A stretch of 64,000 nt of DNA from Mobiluncus porci (GCF_009695935.1 NZ_VUMY01000001.1:62001-126000), one strand, 5' to 3'; positions 43,296 to 53,208 are shown, counted from the stretch's first letter. Translations and numbers: made by a program. The notes: generated by a model not told the origin, from the sequence alone.

Positions 43296-43376
43296 CCCAC
43301 CCAATAGGTGTAGGTTTGAGGCCGAATTTTCCTAAGTTAAGTCACATATCGACCCGCTGACTACGCCGATTCCTGA

Positions 43377-44318
43377 TTAACGGTTGATGAGGGTCGAGGT
43401 GGGGCCGGTGAGGTCGGCTCCCGCGGCCAAGTTTGGGAAGGGAATTCGCGCATCGGCGGCCTCCCGCAAGGCGGGTTTGGCCATATAGGCGATCCCGATG
43501 CCAGCGCGGCGAATCATCTTGATGTCATTTGCTCCGTCGCCCATCGCTACGCAAAGATCCGTGGAAACCCCGAGCTCGTCGGCCCAGCGTACCAGCGCAG
43601 CTTCCTTGGACTCGCCGGTCACAATCTCACCAAGCGGGCGACCCGTCAAGCGCCCGTCTTCAATCTCGAAGCGGTTCGCCAACACGTAATCAATCCCGAT
43701 TGACTTCGCTTTCGGCTCGACTATCTCCATGAAGCCCCCGCTCACAACCCCGATTTTGATGCCGTAACGGTGGAAGGCCTCTACCATGTCAGCCGCTCCG
43801 GGGGAGAAATCATAGACTTCGCGAACCTCGTCTAAAACCGAAACGGAGAGCCCTGCCAGAGTCCCCATCCGGGCTCGCAGGGATTCGGCGAAGTCGAGTT
43901 CCCCGCGCATCGCGGACGCGGTAATCGCGGCTACCTCGTCCTGGGTTCCAGCCTTCTCGGCAATCATGTCGATGCCTTCGCCAGTAAACAAGGTTGAATC
44001 CGCATCCATCACAACCAGGGCCGGCCCTTGTAAAGCCATCTCTCCGGTGGTTGCGACAACGGCTAGATAGTCCAGCCCGAGATCTGCCTCGATAGCGCGA
44101 ACCCAGTCGGCGCGTTCGTCCCGGGTCGTGGAACGCGCGGAAGGAATCAGCAAAGAATGGTGGCGAAGCCCCGCAAAGCCCGCGGAAGAGTTGAGCTGGA
44201 GCTGGTCGGCGCCCAAACCGTTGGCGTGCGCAACCGTGCTCATCCAGTCTTGGGGGGTGGGCCCAGCAAGGTGGTCTTCCCAGACACAGGTGAAACGGAG
44301 GGGGGAGGAATTGGTCAT
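43377..44318 (-). CDS. serB: Phosphoserine phosphatase
   Basis: SerB removes phosphate from phosphoserine in the last step of serine synthesis. The C-terminal 215 residues are a HAD-I phosphatase. Motif I is LVVMDADSTLFTGEGIDMIA (DxDST form), motif II is IGVVSGGFMEIVEPKAKSIG and motif III/IV is VAMGDGANDIKMIRRAGIGI. The 313-residue length and N-terminal 95 residues fit the SerB2-like form with an ACT-type regulatory region, here degenerate. No RBS precedes the ATG, but TAAACT lies 6 nt upstream, so the mRNA may be leaderless. Confidence 0.92.
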   Translation of the reverse strand: MTNSSPLRFTCVWEDHLAGPTPQDWMSTVAHANGLGADQLQLNSSAGFAGLRHHSLLIPSARSTTRDERADWVRAIEADLGLDYLAVVATTGEMALQGPALVVMDADSTLFTGEGIDMIAEKAGTQDEVAAITASAMRGELDFAESLRARMGTLAGLSVSVLDEVREVYDFSPGAADMVEAFHRYGIKIGVVSGGFMEIVEPKAKSIGIDYVLANRFEIEDGRLTGRPLGEIVTGESKEAALVRWADELGVSTDLCVAMGDGANDIKMIRRAGIGIAYMAKPALREAADARIPFPNLAAGADLTGPTSTLINR

Positions 44319-44345
44319 GGGAATAGTTTAGCGGCTGTGCCGTTT

Positions 44346-44493
44346 GGGGTCAGACCCTTCTGGCTCCATTCACTTCGTTCATTACGCCACCGCGACGAAG
44401 GTCGAGTGAAGTGCCGCGCTTGCGCGAGCATTTCCGATGCCAAGGAAGCGGTGTGTAATTTGCGAAGCAAATTACACACTGAGAGGTCTGACC
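44346..44493. repeat. 148-nt structured intergenic repeat element with terminal inverted repeats
   Basis: Ends are GGTCAGACC (44348-44356) and GGTCTGACC (44485-44493), exact inverse copies. Inside are a perfect 13-bp hairpin (44451-44463 with 44467-44479, loop GAA), a GCGCTTGCGC palindrome and a looser CACTTCG/CGAAG...GTGAAGTG pairing. It fills the gap between glgC and serB. The layout suggests a MITE-like or REP-like element; a second short copy lies inside the YolD-like gene. Confidence 0.6.
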
Positions 44494-44504
44494 AGCCGGC
44501 TTTG

Positions 44505-45743
44505 CTAGTTTTCGACTCGCCAGCCTTTGGGGACTACGGTGATTCCGCCGGGGCTGACGGTGAAGCCGCGACGCCGGTCCTCTTCGAGGTCAACCCCGAT
44601 AGAAACGCCTTCTCCGACGTAGACATTCTTGTCGAGAATCGCGCGGTCTACCCGCGCGCGACGAGCCAAAACCACCCCGTTCATCAACACGGAATCCGAC
44701 ACATGCGACCAGGAATTCAACCTCACGCCCGGGGAAAGAATCGAATGCACACAGCGCGCTCCGGAAATGATGACCCCGTTGGAGACGAAAGAGTCGATGG
44801 CGTGGCCCATGCGGGAATCATCGCCATAAACGAATTTTGCCGGTGGCATCCGTCCATCGGTTGTCGTCATAATCGGCCATCCCGGGTTATACAAATTGAA
44901 AATCGGGTGGACCGCAATCAAATCCATGGAGGCTTCGAAATAGGCGTCAATCGTACCCACGTCACGCCAGTAGTCGCGGTCTCGTGGGGTAGAACCGGGA
45001 ATCTCGTTCTTAATAAAGTCGTAGCATCCGGCCTCGCCGCGTTCAACAAAGAACGGCACAATATCCCCGCCCATGTCGTGGTTGGACTCCTCATTCTTGG
45101 CGTCCTGCGCCATTGCGTCGAGCAGGGCATCCGTGGTGAAAACATAGTTCCCCATGGAGGCAAGAATCTGGTCGGGGGCATCGGGCAGTCCCACTGCATC
45201 GGTCGGCTTCTCGCGGAAAGCGGTAATCTTCCCGCTCTCGTCGGCTTCAATAACGCCGAAAGAAGAGGATAGGGACAAGGGTTGGCGGATTCCCGCCACT
45301 GTCGCCGGAAACCCTGAGGCGATATGGGTATCAATCATCTGGGAGAAATCCATGCGGTAGATATTGTCCGCGCCGATAATCAAGACATAATCGGGGTCTT
45401 CATCATTGATGATGTTCAAAGACTGATAGATGGCATCTGCGGAACCCATGTACCAGTGCTTTCCGGTGCGCTGCTGGGCCGGCACCGGAGCAACATAGTT
45501 TCCGAGGATATTGGACATGTGCCAGGCGGTAGCAATGTGTCGGTCCAGGGAGTGGGACTTATATTGGGTCAGAACAATTACTCGGTTATATCCCGAATTC
45601 ACCACGTTCGAGAGAGCAAAATCTATCAGGCGGTAGTGGCCGCCGAAGGGAACGGCGGGTTTAGCGCGATCCTCAGTAAGGGGCATCAGGCGCTTGCCTT
45701 CGCCACCGGCTAGAATAATTGCGAGAACTTTTGGATTAGACAC
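44505..45743 (-). CDS. glgC: Glucose-1-phosphate adenylyltransferase
   Basis: GlgC makes ADP-glucose for glycogen and alpha-glucan synthesis. The 412-residue product opens with the nucleotide loop [20 protein letters not shown] and [19 protein letters not shown]. It has [20 protein letters not shown] and a C-terminal left-handed beta-helix ending [12 protein letters not shown]. The start is a GTG with GGAAG upstream. It is divergent from glgA with a 129-nt shared upstream region, the same arrangement as in mycobacteria. Confidence 0.95.
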   Translation of the reverse strand: MSNPKVLAIILAGGEGKRLMPLTEDRAKPAVPFGGHYRLIDFALSNVVNSGYNRVIVLTQYKSHSLDRHIATAWHMSNILGNYVAPVPAQQRTGKHWYMGSADAIYQSLNIINDEDPDYVLIIGADNIYRMDFSQMIDTHIASGFPATVAGIRQPLSLSSSFGVIEADESGKITAFREKPTDAVGLPDAPDQILASMGNYVFTTDALLDAMAQDAKNEESNHDMGGDIVPFFVERGEAGCYDFIKNEIPGSTPRDRDYWRDVGTIDAYFEASMDLIAVHPIFNLYNPGWPIMTTTDGRMPPAKFVYGDDSRMGHAIDSFVSNGVIISGARCVHSILSPGVRLNSWSHVSDSVLMNGVVLARRARVDRAILDKNVYVGEGVSIGVDLEEDRRRGFTVSPGGITVVPKGWRVEN

Positions 45744-45872
45744 GCTTCCAGCCTAAAAGAAATTTCCCAGTTTCGGGGCTTTTTCGAGGCCTATTTTCAG
45801 GCAATTTAAGATAGGTTAGTGAGAGCTGTGGTGGCAAGTTGCCACTGGCGATTAAGCAAGAGTGAGGCGAAG

Positions 45873-47099
45873 ATGCGTGTTGATTTGATGACTCGGGAAT
45901 ATCCCCCGAAGGTTTACGGCGGGGCAGGGGTTCACGTTACTGAACTTGCCAAAGTGCTTCGCGAACGGGTTGAAGTACGGGTTCACTGCTTCGAAGGCCC
46001 ACGCGTGTCCGGAGAAGAAGGCGGAGAATCTGGGGTTACCGGCTATGACTACTTGAGCGAGTTGGAAGACGCCAACGCCACGATTCGAACCCTGGGGGTA
46101 GACCTCACTTTTGTGCAAGGGGCTGAAGGCGCTGACATGGTTCATTCCCACACCTGGTACACGAATATGGCGGGACGGTGGAGCCAGCTCATGTATGACA
46201 TCCCGCTGGTGATCACGGCTCATTCTTTGGAGCCGCTGAGGCCGTGGAAGGCCGAACAGCTCGGGGGCGGATACCGGCTGTCATCTTGGTGTGAAAAAAC
46301 CGCCTATGAGGCTGCCGACGGGATTGTGGCAGTATCTCGGGCCATGAAGGACGATATTCTCCGCTGCTATCCCGCGATTTCCCCCGAGAGGGTTCACGTC
46401 ATCCACAACGGGATTGACCTGGATTCCTGGGCGGTTTCGAATATCACCCCCGAATTTAGAAGCGAAGTCTGGAAATCCTACGGTCTGAAGGAAGGTCAGC
46501 CCACCGTGGCTTTTGTGGGCCGGATTACGTGCCAAAAAGGCGTGCCCTACCTCCTGCGAGCCCTTCGAGAAATCCCCAAAGACGCCCAGGTCATCCTGTG
46601 CGCTGGAGCCCCGGATACTCCCGAGATTATGGCCGAGGTGGAGTCGCTTGTAAAGGAACTCCAGGTAGAACGCCCCGGGGTGGTCTGGATTTCCGACATG
46701 CTGGATCGCCCGACCATGATTGCACTTTTGAGCGGGGCCACGCTTTTTGTGACCCCCTCGATTTATGAGCCCTTGGGGATTGTGAATCTCGAGGCCATGG
46801 CGGTGGGCCTGCCGGTGGTCGCTTCCGACACAGGCGGGATTCCCGATGTCGTGGTGGATGGAGAAACCGGCTACCTGGTTCCTCTCGAGCAGGTCAATGA
46901 CGGCACCGGAAAACCCCTCCACCCCGAACAGTTTGAACACGACATGGCCGAGCGGATTAACGCGCTCTTGGCCGACCCCGCGAAAGCGGCCGCTTTCGGA
47001 GTCGCCGGCAAGAAACGAGCCGAGGAACACTTTACCTGGGAGGCCATTGGTGACAAGACCGTGGCTATGTATGAAGAAATCTTGGCAGGGCGCCGCTGA
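45873..47099 (+). CDS. glgA: Actinobacterial glycogen synthase/maltose-1-phosphate synthase (GlgA/GlgM-like)
   Basis: The start is the ATG at 45873 (GAGGCGAAG upstream), which gives RVDLMTREYPPKVYGGAGVH, the standard N-terminus. The 408-residue GT4-family enzyme has HSHTWYTNMAG, AFVGRITCQKGVPYLLRALR and the donor site SIYEPLGIVNLEAMAVGLPV. Its size and divergence from glgC match mycobacterial Rv1212c, shown to make maltose-1-phosphate from ADP-glucose. Whether this one elongates glycogen directly or feeds the GlgE route cannot be seen here. Its stop overlaps the next ATG. Confidence 0.92.
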   Translation: MRVDLMTREYPPKVYGGAGVHVTELAKVLRERVEVRVHCFEGPRVSGEEGGESGVTGYDYLSELEDANATIRTLGVDLTFVQGAEGADMVHSHTWYTNMAGRWSQLMYDIPLVITAHSLEPLRPWKAEQLGGGYRLSSWCEKTAYEAADGIVAVSRAMKDDILRCYPAISPERVHVIHNGIDLDSWAVSNITPEFRSEVWKSYGLKEGQPTVAFVGRITCQKGVPYLLRALREIPKDAQVILCAGAPDTPEIMAEVESLVKELQVERPGVVWISDMLDRPTMIALLSGATLFVTPSIYEPLGIVNLEAMAVGLPVVASDTGGIPDVVVDGETGYLVPLEQVNDGTGKPLHPEQFEHDMAERINALLADPAKAAAFGVAGKKRAEEHFTWEAIGDKTVAMYEEILAGRR

Positions 47100-47884
47100 T
47101 GCCACAAATTGCCAGATGCGAACACGTCAACCTGTGGCGCGGACAAACCCGAATCCTCGACAACATCAACTGGACGGTTTCTCTCGGTCAGCATTGGGTG
47201 GTTTTGGGGCCTAATGGGGCGGGGAAGACCTCTCTCGTGGACATGCTGGCGGGACGGATTTATCCTTCCCAAGGCAGCGTGCGGGTTTTGGATGAAACCC
47301 TAGGGCGCGTGGAGATAGCGGAAATCCGCCAGCGCGTGGGCTATTCTTCGCCGGTTCTTTCCGCCCAGATTCCAGGCGAGGAACGTGTGGAGCGCGCCGT
47401 GCTTTCGGCAGTCTGGGGGATGACCGCTTCGTGGCGGGAGCAATACGAGGACATCGACCTCGCGCGGGCGAACTCCTTGATGGAAATGTTTGAGGTCTCG
47501 CACCTGAAAGAACGCGAGTTCTATACCCTGTCCCAAGGGGAAAAACAACGCGTTTTGGTGGCGCGCGCCTTGATGATTGACCCGGAAATGCTCGTGTTGG
47601 ACGAACCGGCGGCGGCTCTTGACCTCGGAGGAAGGGAGCTTCTCCTCGGGGGCCTTTCCGAACTGGCTCGAGACCCGAAATCTCCGGTGATGGTGATGGT
47701 GACGCACCACCTGGAGGAGATTCCGCCGGGATTCACTCACGCTTTGGCAATGAAAGAGGGGAAAGTGTTCGCCGCCGGACCGGTGGAGATGGTTCTCACC
47801 AGTGAAATTTTGAGCGAAATGTATGGGTTGCCGCTCCACGTGTCTCACTTGGAAGGACGATTTAGCGCTCGCATGGTTTCGTGA
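47099..47884 (+). CDS. Orphan ABC transporter ATP-binding protein
   Basis: The 261-residue protein has Walker A VLGPNGAGKTSLVDML (about residues 37-52), the signature LSQGEKQRVLVARAL and Walker B MLVLDEPAAALDLGGRE. The H-loop is in VMVTHHLEEIPPGFTHALAM. There is no membrane subunit nearby, and the sequence resembles stand-alone soluble ATPases of the YlmA/ModF kind. It overlaps the glgA stop by one nt and precedes glnA2 by 10 nt, but neither neighbour explains its role. Confidence 0.85.
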   Translation: MPQIARCEHVNLWRGQTRILDNINWTVSLGQHWVVLGPNGAGKTSLVDMLAGRIYPSQGSVRVLDETLGRVEIAEIRQRVGYSSPVLSAQIPGEERVERAVLSAVWGMTASWREQYEDIDLARANSLMEMFEVSHLKEREFYTLSQGEKQRVLVARALMIDPEMLVLDEPAAALDLGGRELLLGGLSELARDPKSPVMVMVTHHLEEIPPGFTHALAMKEGKVFAAGPVEMVLTSEILSEMYGLPLHVSHLEGRFSARMVS

Positions 47885-47894
47885 AAGGAACAAG

Positions 47895-49238
47895 ATGGAT
47901 ACTCAGCAGGAACACGTAATCCGACAGGTCGGGGAGCGCGACGTGAAATACGTGCGGCTCATGTTTGTCGACGTCTTGGGCTTGTTGAAGTCCATCACTA
48001 TCTCCCCGATGGAGTTAGAGCGCGCCTTCACCGAGGGAGTCGCTTTCGACGGATCTTCGGTGGAGGGCTTCACCCGCATTAGTGAATCAGACATGTTGCT
48101 GGTTCCCGACGCCTCCACCTTCCAGATTGTGCCCTCTCTCGGAAGCGCGACGACCGATCCGGTGGGGCGCATGTTCTGTGATGTTTTCAATCCGGACGGC
48201 ACCCGTTCCCACTCCGACCCGCGCTACGTGCTGGAGCGCACCATGGAGCGAGCCAACAAGTTGGGCTTCGTTCCCTACGTTCACCCCGAGATTGAGTTCT
48301 ATCTATTCAAAATGCCGGCGTCTCTTGAGGACGAACTCATCCCGATTGACCGCGGCGGCTACTTTGACCACGTTTCCGGTGGGCTCGGAAATGAATTCCG
48401 TCGGGACGCGGTGCGCGCCTTGGAAGAACTTGGGATTTCGGTGGAATACTCCCACCACGAAGGCGGACCGGGACAAAACGAAATCGATTTGCGTTCGGTA
48501 GATGCCCTGTCGTGTGCCGATAATTTCGTTACCACTCGCGGTGTTGTAGAAGAAATCGCTTTGTCGCAAGGGCTCATGGCCACTTTCATGCCGAAGCCGG
48601 TGATAGATTTCCCCGGAAACGGGCTGCACCTACATTTCTCTTTACACGAGGGGGATCAAAATGCTTTCTACGACCCGGGAGCGGACTATCACCTTTCCAT
48701 CGTCGGGCGACAGTTCACCGCCGGTTTGCTCCATTACGCGAAAGATATTTCCGCGATTGTCAATCAGCATGTGAATTCATACAAGCGACTGTGGGGCGGA
48801 GATGAGGCCCCCGCTTTTGTCTGCTGGGGTCACCACAACCGCAGCGCGCTGATTCGGGTGGCGGACCATAAGCCGGGAATCCACACTTCGACACGGGTGG
48901 AATACCGCGCCCCGGATCCGGCATTGAACCCCTATCTGGCTTTCGCTCTGATTATCGAGGCGGGACTGCAAGGGATTGAACAGCGGATGGAACTAACCGA
49001 AGAAGCCGAAGACAATGTGTGGGAGATGAGCGACGCGGAGCGCAAGGCCGTCGGGATTTCCGCGCTGCCGCGCTCCTTGGAAGACGCGATTCGCTATCTC
49101 GAGGAGTCTTCCCTGGTGCCGGCGGTTCTCGGGGAAGAAGCCTTCGACTTCGTTCTCCGCACGCGCTTGGCGGAATGGACCGATTACCGGCGCCAAGTCA
49201 CGGCTCAGGAAAAACGACAACTGCTTCGGCTCCAATAA
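47895..49238 (+). CDS. glnA2: Glutamine synthetase type I, GlnA2-like
   Basis: The ATG at 47895 (AAAGGAAC upstream) gives 447 residues beginning VIRQVGERDVKYVRLMFVD. Metal and substrate sites are in HPEIEFYLFK, EYSHHEGGPGQNEIDLR, NGLHLHFSLHEG and CWGHHNRSALIRV. It is the short GSI-alpha form, like M. tuberculosis GlnA2. At the position where adenylylated enzymes have Tyr in NLYDLP, this protein has NVWEMS (Trp376), so it should not be controlled by the neighbouring GlnE. It resembles enzymes that supply glutamine or act on other amines; the natural substrate is not certain. Confidence 0.93.
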   Translation: MDTQQEHVIRQVGERDVKYVRLMFVDVLGLLKSITISPMELERAFTEGVAFDGSSVEGFTRISESDMLLVPDASTFQIVPSLGSATTDPVGRMFCDVFNPDGTRSHSDPRYVLERTMERANKLGFVPYVHPEIEFYLFKMPASLEDELIPIDRGGYFDHVSGGLGNEFRRDAVRALEELGISVEYSHHEGGPGQNEIDLRSVDALSCADNFVTTRGVVEEIALSQGLMATFMPKPVIDFPGNGLHLHFSLHEGDQNAFYDPGADYHLSIVGRQFTAGLLHYAKDISAIVNQHVNSYKRLWGGDEAPAFVCWGHHNRSALIRVADHKPGIHTSTRVEYRAPDPALNPYLAFALIIEAGLQGIEQRMELTEEAEDNVWEMSDAERKAVGISALPRSLEDAIRYLEESSLVPAVLGEEAFDFVLRTRLAEWTDYRRQVTAQEKRQLLRLQ

Positions 49239-49300
49239 AGTCATGTTTTCTCGACTCATCTTCAAGAGGGCTGTTGTCTAACTCAGTCATCAAGTCGCCA

Positions 49301-49314
49301 CTTAGGCGCCTAAG
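49301..49314 (+). promoter_or_regulatory. 14-nt palindrome before glnE
   Basis: CTTAGGCGCCTAAG is a perfect palindrome 18 nt before the glnE start and downstream of glnA2. It could be a repressor site or a short hairpin; no regulator is evident. Confidence 0.35.
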
Positions 49315-49332
49315 CTCTAGTTAGGAGGAATC

Positions 49333-52300
49333 ATGGCTCGTGAATATTCGCTGACGACAGCCTTGTTGACTGCCGGCATCGAAGAAGTGGAGCACGCCAA
49401 AAAACTCCTCACCGCCATTATTCAACTTGCCCCCGCTATTGACTCTGAGGCTCTCGTCGACGGCCTCGGAGAGGTGGCGGATCCCGATTTGGCCTTGCTG
49501 TCCTTGGAACGAATCTTGAACCAGGAATCGCGGACTCCCCGCGGCGCTCGCGAACTGCTGCAGTCCCGCCAAGTTGGAGGGCGCACACTACGTTTACTGG
49601 GGTATTCCGAGTTTTTCGGCAACTACCTCGCCACTCACCCCGAGATTCTGGAAGTGCTAGAAGACGACCCGGAACCGTCAGCGTTCGCGAAGCGCCTCTT
49701 GGAATCGGTGGACGCCTCCAACCTTGCGGATGAAGCCAACCCCTGTTGGGTCGCGGGAGAGAATGCCGACGTGCTTGCTTTGCGCCGCGCCTATTACACC
49801 CAGCTAGCCCAGATTGCCGCCACAGATTTGTCCCATGTTGGGGTGGAGTCAGCAAAGGCGCAGTTCGAATCCACTTCCAGCGCCATCTCGTGGCTGGTGG
49901 ATGCCGCCTTGGAGGCGGCTTTGGCTTTGGTGCGCCGCGACCTTGACCCGCAAGGTGAGGTGGCTTTCACCGTCATCGCCATGGGGAAAACCGGCGCCCA
50001 AGAACTCAACTACATCTCCGATGTGGATGTCATCTATGTGGCGGGGCCGCGAACTTCCTCCCAGTTACCGCCAACCCTGGATGCCCAAGAGGCGCTCGAA
50101 CGAGCCACTGAAATGGCTATTGCCCTGGGAGCTTACTGTTCGGCAAGCCGCGAAGAACCAGCGCTGTGGGTCTTGGACACGGCACTTAGACCGGAGGGGA
50201 AGGATGGGGCGCTGGTGCGCCAACTCGAGTCCCATCTGGAGTATTACGAACGCTGGGCGAAAGCCTGGGAGTTTCAAGCGCTGTTGAAGGCGAGGCCGGC
50301 TGCGGGAGACCGCGAACTGGGAGAGAACTATCTCCAAAAAATCCAGCCTTTTGTGTGGAAGGCTGTGGAACATGAGGGTTTCGTGGATGAAACTCGCGCC
50401 ATGCGTCGGCGGGTGGAACAACTGTTGGATCCGAAAAAAGCGGGTCGCGAAATCAAGCTCGGCATCGGGGGCTTGCGGGATGTCGAGTTCACGGTGCAAC
50501 TGCTGCAACTTGTCCACGGGCGGGTTGATGAAAGCCTTCGCGTCAGATCCACCCTCGACGGCTTGAATGCGCTGGTGGCCGGTGGCTATATCGGCCGCGA
50601 TCAGGGCGAAGAACTGGCAGATCATTACCGTTTCCTGCGGGTGATTGAGCACCGCAGTCAACTCGGACGGATGCGCCGGACGCACCTCTTTCCGCAAGGC
50701 GCCGAACTGAGGCGGGTCGCGAAATCGATAGACCCGCTGGTTTATCAAAGTGGCAGTGATCTCGAGGAAGCCTGGGAGACGATTCGCTCGCGAGTTCGCG
50801 CACTTCACGAAGAAATCTATTACCGGCCTTTGCTGCCGGCAATGGCGAAACTCACCGCCGGAGAAGCCAGCCTGAATCGCGAGGACGCGGCCTCTCGGCT
50901 CCAAGTCATTGGCTACCGCGACCCGAAACGAGCTTTGGACCACATCGAAGCCTTGACTTCCGGCGTGTCTAGGCGGGCCGCGATTCAACGGCAACTCCTG
51001 CCGGTGTTGCTGGGATGGTTTGCGGGCGGGGTGAACCCGGACGAAGGTCTGCTGGCTTTCCGGCAGGTCTCCGAGGCTTTAGGAGATACCCACTGGTATT
51101 TGCGCCTCCTGCGGGATTCGGGCACCGCTGCGCAAAGGCTCACGACTTTGCTGTCCTCCTCGCCGCTGATTGCCCAGTTGCTGCCGGGAAACCCCGACGC
51201 CGTGGCGTGGCTTGATGACGATGCCGACTTGGCTCCGCGGAGTCGCGAAGAGCTGGAGACGGAGATTCTAGCGTCCTTTGAACGCCAACCAGATCTGAAT
51301 CGGCGCGCCCAAAGGCTTCGGGCCGTGCGGGGTCGCGAGCTGCTGCGTTGCGCGATGGTGGATGTTCTCCAAGGAATCGACCCGATGCGCGGAGCGACAA
51401 CGCTAGGGGCTGTAGGGCAGGCCGTTTTGGCCGGAGCACTCGACCTCGCAATTCGCGCACTGGCCTCAGACTCCGGCACTCCCGTAAGAGGCGGTTCTAA
51501 CGCTACCGGAAACGCAGACCGTTTACTGACCACCGGCCCCCACGCCGACCACCTCATCGTTGCCATGGGACGGTTCGGGGGAGACGAAAGCGGATATGCC
51601 ACCGATGCAGACGTGGTGTTTTACTATGTGCCGCTAGACCCTTCCGAGGAGGGTTCTCGTCAAGCAGCAAGTGAAGCCCGTAATCTCGTCGCTAAAGTTC
51701 GCAAGATTCTTGGGGGAACCGATGCGGGGGCTTGGGAGGTTGACACCGACTTGCGTCCGGAAGGAAAGTCCGGACCGGCCGCGAAAGACCTTGGCACGCT
51801 CGCGGAATACTTTGACCGCTGGGCTGCCGCGTGGGAACGTCAAGCGCTGCTTCGAGCCAATCCGATTGTAGGAACCCCGGAGATCCGCAAACGATTCCTT
51901 GAGATTGTCGATCCCATCCGCTACAGCAGACCGCCCACAGATAAAGAAATCAAAGAGATACGTCGGCTCAAGGCGCGGATGGAGACGGAGCGGCTCGGTG
52001 CCTCAACTCTCGGGGGTTTGGGGGCCGGTAGGGGTTCCGGTTCTCAAACCAACCGGCACGTGAAACTGGGACCCGGGGGGCTTTCCGATGTGGAGTGGTG
52101 TGTGCAACTGTTGCAGTTGCGTTTTGCGGAGTCGACTCCCTCCCTTCGGACGACCTCCACCCGCCAGGGCCTGCAGGCGGCCTGGTCGGCGGGGTTGCTC
52201 GATCCGGCTGCAGCCCGAGCCTTAGACGAGGCGTGGATGTTGGCCACGCGGATTCGCGCAGCAAATGTTTTGGGTTCGGGGCGAACCAAAGGGAAAAGGC

Positions 52301-52446
52301 TTGACATGGTGGCGACCGATCGCCTCCTGATTTCGACTGCGGCGTTGCTGGGTTATTCCGAAGGCTCGCACCAAGATCTATTGGAGGATTGGATGCGCAC
52401 TGCCCGTTTGGCTCGCGCCGTAGTGGAACGAGTTTTCTACGAGTAA
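49333..52446 (+). CDS. glnE: Glutamine synthetase adenylyltransferase/deadenylase
   Basis: GlnE adds and removes AMP on glutamine synthetase according to nitrogen status. The 1037-residue product has two nucleotidyltransferase domains, each with a helical domain after it. The first active site is VIAMGKTGAQELNYISDVDV (about residues 215-234, deadenylylating half); the second is IVAMGRFGGDESGYATDADV (about 735-754, adenylylating half). KLGIGGLRDVEFTVQLLQL and its later twin KLGPGGLSDVEWCVQLLQL mark both halves. TTAGGAGG precedes the ATG. Its own target is expected elsewhere, since adjacent GlnA2 lacks the Tyr. Confidence 0.96.
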   Translation: MAREYSLTTALLTAGIEEVEHAKKLLTAIIQLAPAIDSEALVDGLGEVADPDLALLSLERILNQESRTPRGARELLQSRQVGGRTLRLLGYSEFFGNYLATHPEILEVLEDDPEPSAFAKRLLESVDASNLADEANPCWVAGENADVLALRRAYYTQLAQIAATDLSHVGVESAKAQFESTSSAISWLVDAALEAALALVRRDLDPQGEVAFTVIAMGKTGAQELNYISDVDVIYVAGPRTSSQLPPTLDAQEALERATEMAIALGAYCSASREEPALWVLDTALRPEGKDGALVRQLESHLEYYERWAKAWEFQALLKARPAAGDRELGENYLQKIQPFVWKAVEHEGFVDETRAMRRRVEQLLDPKKAGREIKLGIGGLRDVEFTVQLLQLVHGRVDESLRVRSTLDGLNALVAGGYIGRDQGEELADHYRFLRVIEHRSQLGRMRRTHLFPQGAELRRVAKSIDPLVYQSGSDLEEAWETIRSRVRALHEEIYYRPLLPAMAKLTAGEASLNREDAASRLQVIGYRDPKRALDHIEALTSGVSRRAAIQRQLLPVLLGWFAGGVNPDEGLLAFRQVSEALGDTHWYLRLLRDSGTAAQRLTTLLSSSPLIAQLLPGNPDAVAWLDDDADLAPRSREELETEILASFERQPDLNRRAQRLRAVRGRELLRCAMVDVLQGIDPMRGATTLGAVGQAVLAGALDLAIRALASDSGTPVRGGSNATGNADRLLTTGPHADHLIVAMGRFGGDESGYATDADVVFYYVPLDPSEEGSRQAASEARNLVAKVRKILGGTDAGAWEVDTDLRPEGKSGPAAKDLGTLAEYFDRWAAAWERQALLRANPIVGTPEIRKRFLEIVDPIRYSRPPTDKEIKEIRRLKARMETERLGASTLGGLGAGRGSGSQTNRHVKLGPGGLSDVEWCVQLLQLRFAESTPSLRTTSTRQGLQAAWSAGLLDPAAARALDEAWMLATRIRAANVLGSGRTKGKRLDMVATDRLLISTAALLGYSEGSHQDLLEDWMRTARLARAVVERVFYE

Positions 52447-52506
52447 GGCGAGTCTTTGTCTGCGAGCAAAAACTCACTTTCGGACAGAGTGTGAAACAAT
52501 GAGCAC

Positions 52507-53208
52507 GTGAAGCTAGTTTTGATTCGACATGGACAAACCGATTCCAACTTGAGCGGAGCCTTGGACACGGCCTTTCCCGGTCGTCCTTTGAACGAAACGG
52601 GCCAAGCCCAGGCCGAGGCATTGCCGAAAAAATTCTCTCGCCTGGTCGGAGCGGAACCGACGAGAATCCACGCTTCTTTCATTTTGCGAGCCCAGCAAAC
52701 GGCGGCTCCCTTAGCCGCAACTTTCGGACTCGAGGTCCAAACCGATGAGGACTTGCGCGAGATTCTGGCGGGGGACTTGGAGATGAAAACCTCGCGAGAA
52801 GACACCCAGGTTTATCTCAACACCGCGATTGCCTGGGCGACCGGCTCCGACTTTGATTTGCGGATGCCGGGCGGGGAGAACGGCCGGGAGACTCTCGAAC
52901 GTTTTGACCGCGGTATCGAGCGTCTCACCAAGGGCTTGGGGGAGAACGACGTGGCGGTGGCCGTTATTCACGGGGCGATTATGAGAGTCTGGGGCGCGCA
53001 GCGACTGCGCGGTTTGACCCTGGATTTGATTGCGCAATTCCCCTGTCAAAATGGTTCTATGACCGTGGCGGAAGGATCCCCAGAAACGGGCTGGGATTTG
53101 AAACTCTGGTCTGACCAGCCGCCTGAGACTTGGCCGGTGGTTCCGGGGGGAGAGGCTCGCACCTCCAAAGAGACCCGAGAAATCCTCGAGAAGATGCTCT
53201 ACCGCTAA
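52507..53208 (+). CDS. Histidine phosphatase family protein (phosphoglycerate mutase-like)
   Basis: The 233-residue product from the GTG at 52507 begins KLVLIRHGQTDSNLSGALDT, the RHG active-site loop. It has SFILRAQQTAAPLAA and the second catalytic His in VAVIHGAIMRVWGAQR. The family covers phosphoglycerate mutases, alpha-ribazole phosphatases and broad phosphatases, and the substrate cannot be chosen here. No strong RBS is seen before the GTG. It is 60 nt downstream of glnE on the same strand. Confidence 0.85.
   Translation: MKLVLIRHGQTDSNLSGALDTAFPGRPLNETGQAQAEALPKKFSRLVGAEPTRIHASFILRAQQTAAPLAATFGLEVQTDEDLREILAGDLEMKTSREDTQVYLNTAIAWATGSDFDLRMPGGENGRETLERFDRGIERLTKGLGENDVAVAVIHGAIMRVWGAQRLRGLTLDLIAQFPCQNGSMTVAEGSPETGWDLKLWSDQPPETWPVVPGGEARTSKETREILEKMLYR

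Noticed and set aside
44157-45272. 371-residue plus-strand open frame across serB, the intergenic element and glgC
   Set aside because: It runs antisense through two certain enzymes and the intergenic repeat; no motif or RBS supports it.
47099-47884. Possible functional link of the orphan ABC ATPase with glycogen or glutamine metabolism
   Set aside because: Only one-nt coupling to glgA supports it; no permease, binding protein or shared motif gives a reason.
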